Assembly: GCA_035294465.1 (NCBI GenBank)
Contig: DATGKW010000149.1
Span: 1 to 9,040 of the forward strand
Direction: 5' to 3'
From: Paraktedonobacter sp035294465
Lineage (GTDB): Bacteria > Chloroflexota > Ktedonobacteria > Ktedonobacterales > Ktedonobacteraceae
Length of the DNA: 9,040 nucleotides
A program made the translations under genes and the position numbers. The notes below the pieces were generated by a model. That model worked only from the letters and a program-made list of their open reading frames with translations, was not told the origin of the DNA and did no database searches. Within the stretch, counting starts at the first letter, position 1. Every line of letters begins with the position of its first letter. Shown one piece after another: positions 6,499 to 9,040 of this stretch.

Positions 6499-6619
6499 CG
6501 TATATATATATCAGGGGAAGAAGAACCGCAAAGTAAGCACATCAGAGAAAAGAATCTGTGCAAGTCAGGAACAGAGCTGGCTGCACACCTGCCCAGGTAA
6601 TAAAAAGACGAGGTTTTTG
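6499..6619 (+). other. Spacer between the MscS-family gene and nadD
   Basis: It begins with an alternating TA run (6501-6510) directly after the MscS-family stop. It contains a small imperfect hairpin (GCACA..GA near 6537-6547 against TCTGTGC near 6555-6561) and ends in the GAGG that precedes the preferred nadD TTG. The nadD frame stays open through it back to an ATG at 6488, but the encoded 44 residues are polar, Lys/Ser-rich and unlike any NadD N-terminus. Confidence 0.4.
6610..6613 (+). promoter_or_regulatory. Ribosome binding site deciding the nadD start
   Basis: GAGG precedes three consecutive in-frame TTG codons (6617, 6620, 6623) at 3, 6 and 9 nt. The 6-nt spacing favours 6620. It is the only purine-rich motif near a usable start close to the conserved N-terminus. 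Confidence 0.4.
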
Positions 6620-7327
6620 TTGTTGGATCAGACTTCAGAAACGTCACGAGGGGGGCATACGCGCATAGGCGTTATTGGAGGAACGTTTGACCCGGTACAT
6701 TATGCCCATCTGGCCATCGCCGAAGAAGTATACCAGGCGCTTCAACTGGCAAAGATGGTCTTTGTGCCCGCCGGAGAGCCGCCGCACAAGGTAGGCTATC
6801 AGATCACGCCGGTCGAGCATCGAGTTGCCATGCTGGAACGGGCTATTGCCTCAAATCCACATTTTGCGCTTTCGCTGGTCGATGTGCAACGTTCCGGCCC
6901 ATCCTATACGGTGGAAACGCTGCGGCTCTTGCGCCGGGAGTGGGGAGAGCGAACTGATCTCTATTTTGTGCTTGGAGGCGATAGCCTGAAGGATTTACCG
7001 ACCTGGTACAATGCTCCTGGTGTCCTTGCTCAAGCCGTGATCGTGGCTCTGGTGCGACCGGGCTACGCCGATCTAACGACTTCTCGCGAACGACTGGCCA
7101 CGAGCCTGCCGGGTATCCAAGATCGTTTGATGACGCTAGAAGGCCCGCGCATGGAGATCTCTTCGACAGACCTGCGCCGGCGGGTTGCCCAGGGCCGCCC
7201 GATCAAGTATCAGGTGCCCGAAGCCGTCGAAGAATATATTTTTCGGCATGGCCTTTATCGAGATGAGGTGAGCGGGCAGGTTGTTGAAGATACACGGGAA
7301 GATACTCATGCTACCAATGCAATTTGA
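6620..7327 (+). CDS. nadD: Nicotinate-nucleotide adenylyltransferase
   Basis: NadD transfers AMP from ATP to nicotinate mononucleotide, giving deamido-NAD and pyrophosphate, the penultimate step of NAD synthesis in the cytosol. In the 235-residue form the nucleotidyltransferase signature is RIGVIGGTFDPVHYAHL (15-31, with the H-x-x-H pair of the superfamily). Next come FVPAGEPPHK (48-57), TPVEHRVAML (63-72), SYTVETLRLL (95-104), FVLGGDSLKDLPTW (116-129) and the C-terminal EISSTDLRRRVAQG (179-192), all in family order. Family members usually begin only a few residues before the GGTFDP block, so the ATG at 6488, which would give 279 residues and overlap the MscS-family stop, looks too far upstream. 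I chose TTG 6620 because GAGG lies 6 nt before it. The exact start is uncertain by a few codons. The C-terminal 20 residues (VSGQVVEDTREDTHATNAI) are polar and not conserved, and their end overlaps the DUF951 gene by 20 nt. Confidence 0.94.
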   Translation: MLDQTSETSRGGHTRIGVIGGTFDPVHYAHLAIAEEVYQALQLAKMVFVPAGEPPHKVGYQITPVEHRVAMLERAIASNPHFALSLVDVQRSGPSYTVETLRLLRREWGERTDLYFVLGGDSLKDLPTWYNAPGVLAQAVIVALVRPGYADLTTSRERLATSLPGIQDRLMTLEGPRMEISSTDLRRRVAQGRPIKYQVPEAVEEYIFRHGLYRDEVSGQVVEDTREDTHATNAI

Positions 7328-7529
7328 GTTAGGAGATCGCTTACGTTTGCGCAAGCGTCATCCCTGCGGCAGTTATGAATGGCTGGTTGTGCGTTTAGGG
7401 GCGGATATCGGCTTGCGCTGCGTACAGTGTGGGCGGCGTGTCCTCCTGCCGCGCTCAGAAGTGGAGCGCCGCACACGCGAGATTCTTTCGCACGCCTCTG
7501 ATTCAAGCATCTCGCCGCCGTTACCTTGA
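7308..7529 (+). CDS. DUF951 family small protein (YyzM-like)
   Basis: A 73-residue protein whose core matches the conserved DUF951 pattern: KRHPCGSYEWLVVRLGADI (16-34) followed by LRCVQCGRRVLLPRSEVERR (36-55). Family members in Firmicutes and relatives share HPCGS-x-EW, GADI, C-x-x-CG and LPRS; the biochemical role is unknown to me. C20, C38 and C41, with H18, could form a small metal site, which is inference only. The last ~15 residues are Ser/Pro-rich and variable. The ATG at 7308 has GGGAAG (7296-7301) 6 nt upstream. The ATG at 7317 would trim three residues but has no well-spaced site, and TTG 7281 adds a segment read in another frame as nadD. The gene starts inside nadD (20-nt overlap), so the two are likely translationally coupled, and the MFS gene follows after 24 nt. 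Confidence 0.88.
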   Translation: MLPMQFELGDRLRLRKRHPCGSYEWLVVRLGADIGLRCVQCGRRVLLPRSEVERRTREILSHASDSSISPPLP

Positions 7530-7538
7530 GAAGATGTT

Positions 7539-7544
7539 GAGGAG
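7539..7544 (+). promoter_or_regulatory. Ribosome binding site of the MFS transporter gene
   Basis: GAGGAG, the strongest Shine-Dalgarno match in the window, sits 9 nt before the ATG at 7554 and supports that start. It lies in the 24-nt gap after the DUF951 stop. Confidence 0.6.
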
Positions 7545-7553
7545 TCGTCTTTT

Positions 7554-8966
7554 ATGAGTTCAGCTACCCCTCGCGGGGAGGGCTTCCTTACTCTGCTACG
7601 CAAGAGAAACTTTTTACTCTTGTGGCTGGCTCAGCTTATCTCGATGACGGCCTTCTGGGCGGTCAACTATGGCCTGATCGTCTTGATTCAGGAGAAGACT
7701 GCCTCGACTACACTGATCGGCCTGGCGATTATCTGCGCCAGTCTGCCCGCTGTGGTCATTGGCGCGCCGGCTGGCGTCTTTGTGGACCGGCGCAATAAGA
7801 GACGCGTGCTTTTTTATAGTAACTGCTTGCGGGCTATCGCAACGTTCGCCTTTGTCGTGTCGCTCGTGATTGATAGCAGCCAGCTGGTGCTGGTATATCT
7901 GCTGGCCTTATTAATCTCTGCAATTGGCCAGTTTTTCGCGCCAGCGGAGGGCGCGACCATTCCGAAGCTGGTGAGCGAAGATGAGTTGATGCCTGCTCTC
8001 TCCCTCTTTCAGATCACGTCGCTGCTTTCTAATGCCCTGGGTTTTTTATTTCTGGCGCCCCTTCTGCTGATTTTTCTGCCAACTATTCCTCTCGGAAGTC
8101 TGACGGTGACACCTGTTGAGTCGCTCTATGTGATTCTGGCTGTGTTTTACGCGATTTGCGCGCTTCTGATTGCCCTGCTTCCCGCGCGCAACTTTGTCGA
8201 AGGCGGGCCGCTCAGAAAAACCACTACCGCTGACCTCACCGCTGAATCGCTGGGCGTGCTGCAAACGGTCTGGTACGAGATGCTGCAAGCCTGGACTTTC
8301 ATTCGCCGCCGCCCTCTGCTTTTTCAGGCGGTGCTCCAGCTTTCGTTTGCCGGAATTGTTATCGCGGTGATCGGCCAGCTTGCCTCTCCTCTAGTGACAA
8401 GACTGCTTGGCTTGCCCGCGACTTCGATGGCCTTCGTCTTCGCCCCTGCCGGCATCGGGCTGGTCCTCGGCTCAATCTCGATGCCGCGTATTTGCAGATT
8501 CCTGGGTAAATCGCGTACAATTCTTTCCGGTTGCATAGCTCTGGCTGTGCTGATTGTGCTTATCGCGCTCTCGGCTCTGCTGGTGCAAGACCTGGGAGGG
8601 CAGAATCCGGCGGTGAGAACCTGGCATGTGATCACAGTGGGGCTGATGATGTTTCTAGCCGGTCTTGCGCTCGATTTTATCAATATCCCGGCCAATACTG
8701 CTATGCAGGAGCAGACGCCCGACTGGATTAAAGGGCGCGTTCTGGCTCTTCAACTGGCACTCTTTAACGGCGTCTCAATCCCGGTGATTCTGCTAGTTGG
8801 CTGGATCAGCGATAACTACCAGTTGCCCACGGCGCTCTATTTCCTGGCCTCCTGCATTGCGATTTTTGGTATCTGGGGACTCCTCTACGAACGCAAACCG
8901 CATCCTCGTGAGCGCGAGGAAGGGGATATGCAGGAGCAGAGAGAGCCTGAACGGATTACCAGATAA
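7554..8966 (+). CDS. Major facilitator superfamily transporter, MFS_3/EntS-like exporter
   Basis: A 470-residue polytopic membrane protein, predicted to be a proton-driven secondary exporter. About twelve hydrophobic segments are visible: roughly 20-45, 53-76, 88-106, 109-129, 148-175, 190-210, 255-282, 292-311, 322-344, 358-380, 397-418 and 425-445. The loop between TM2 and TM3 has the MFS motif A as GVFVDRRNKRRV (74-85). FFAPAEGATIPKLVSEDEL (127-145) and PDWIKGRVLALQ (389-400) are characteristic of the MFS_3 group, which includes the enterobactin exporter EntS and many putative macrolide or drug efflux proteins. A long cytosolic loop (about 211-250) separates the halves, and the C-terminal ~20 residues are charged (EREEGDMQEQREPER). 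The substrate cannot be inferred. It is the last gene of the plus-strand run: the next 70 nt hold a new promoter rather than an obvious terminator. Confidence 0.92.
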   Translation: MSSATPRGEGFLTLLRKRNFLLLWLAQLISMTAFWAVNYGLIVLIQEKTASTTLIGLAIICASLPAVVIGAPAGVFVDRRNKRRVLFYSNCLRAIATFAFVVSLVIDSSQLVLVYLLALLISAIGQFFAPAEGATIPKLVSEDELMPALSLFQITSLLSNALGFLFLAPLLLIFLPTIPLGSLTVTPVESLYVILAVFYAICALLIALLPARNFVEGGPLRKTTTADLTAESLGVLQTVWYEMLQAWTFIRRRPLLFQAVLQLSFAGIVIAVIGQLASPLVTRLLGLPATSMAFVFAPAGIGLVLGSISMPRICRFLGKSRTILSGCIALAVLIVLIALSALLVQDLGGQNPAVRTWHVITVGLMMFLAGLALDFINIPANTAMQEQTPDWIKGRVLALQLALFNGVSIPVILLVGWISDNYQLPTALYFLASCIAIFGIWGLLYERKPHPREREEGDMQEQREPERITR

Positions 8967-8980
8967 AGTACATTTTGCCA

Positions 8981-9009
8981 TTGACTCTGCCTCGGAGAAC
9001 GTCTACAAT
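8981..9009 (+). promoter_or_regulatory. Sigma-70-type promoter for a gene beyond the right edge
   Basis: TTGACT (8981-8986, five of six to TTGACA) and TACAAT (9004-9009, five of six to TATAAT) are separated by exactly 17 nt, the consensus spacing. Transcription would start near 9016. An ATG occurs at 9037, but it has no Shine-Dalgarno and too little sequence follows to call a gene. This is the best-formed housekeeping promoter in the window. Confidence 0.62.
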
Positions 9010-9040
9010 TAAAGAGCGGTAAACGGTTGTTTATCGATGG

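Noticed and set aside
6648..6670. An ATA start for nadD right after a G-run (AGGGGGG)
   Set aside because: ATA is a very rare start and conserved residues begin at that codon; the upstream TTG with GAGG is more plausible.

Overview
This 9,040-base window reads as an ordinary chromosomal segment of a mid-GC, free-living bacterium. Best guess is Chloroflexota, probably a Ktedonobacteria-like lineage (low to moderate confidence). The guess rests on gene content (a stand-alone GluQ-RS, a DUF951 protein of the Firmicutes/Chloroflexota type, a PilJ/cyanobacterial-style chemoreceptor tip), moderate GC and frequent plausible TTG starts. No phylogenetic computation was possible. I see no rRNA, tRNA, CRISPR array, transposase or phage gene.

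Left arm, minus strand (1-3052). A membrane-anchored class I SAM-dependent methyltransferase runs off the left edge (1-644, C-terminus missing). Upstream of it in transcription order is a 768-residue methyl-accepting chemotaxis protein (746-3052). It has two transmembrane helices, an extracellular helical sensor, a HAMP plus a second HAMP-like segment, an MA signalling hairpin and a proline-rich tail. A 33-nt imperfect hairpin lies between them.

Divergent spacer (3053-3483). It holds a compact stem-loop, weak promoter candidates on both strands and the ribosome binding site of the next gene, but no convincing ORF.

Right arm, plus strand (3484-8966). maf (nucleotide pyrophosphatase) overlaps gluQ (glutamyl-Q tRNA-Asp synthetase) by 13 nt. 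A 271-nt spacer follows, containing a long imperfect inverted repeat (5171-5314) that could fold into one roughly 144-nt RNA. An extended -10 promoter candidate lies just upstream, inside the end of gluQ. Next come an MscS-family channel, nadD (NAD biosynthesis), a 73-residue DUF951 protein overlapping nadD by 20 nt, and a 470-residue MFS exporter. A well-formed sigma-70-type promoter (8981-9009) points out of the right edge at a gene not in the window.

The right-arm genes look like a housekeeping cluster: nucleotide-pool cleaning, tRNA modification, osmotic release, NAD synthesis and efflux. They share orientation and short spacings rather than one pathway. I found no clear undescribed multi-gene system. 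The item most worth following is the structured element at 5171-5314. Smaller curiosities are the duplicated start region of the MscS-family gene, the Cys-bearing tail of Maf and the unusual chemoreceptor tip and tail.
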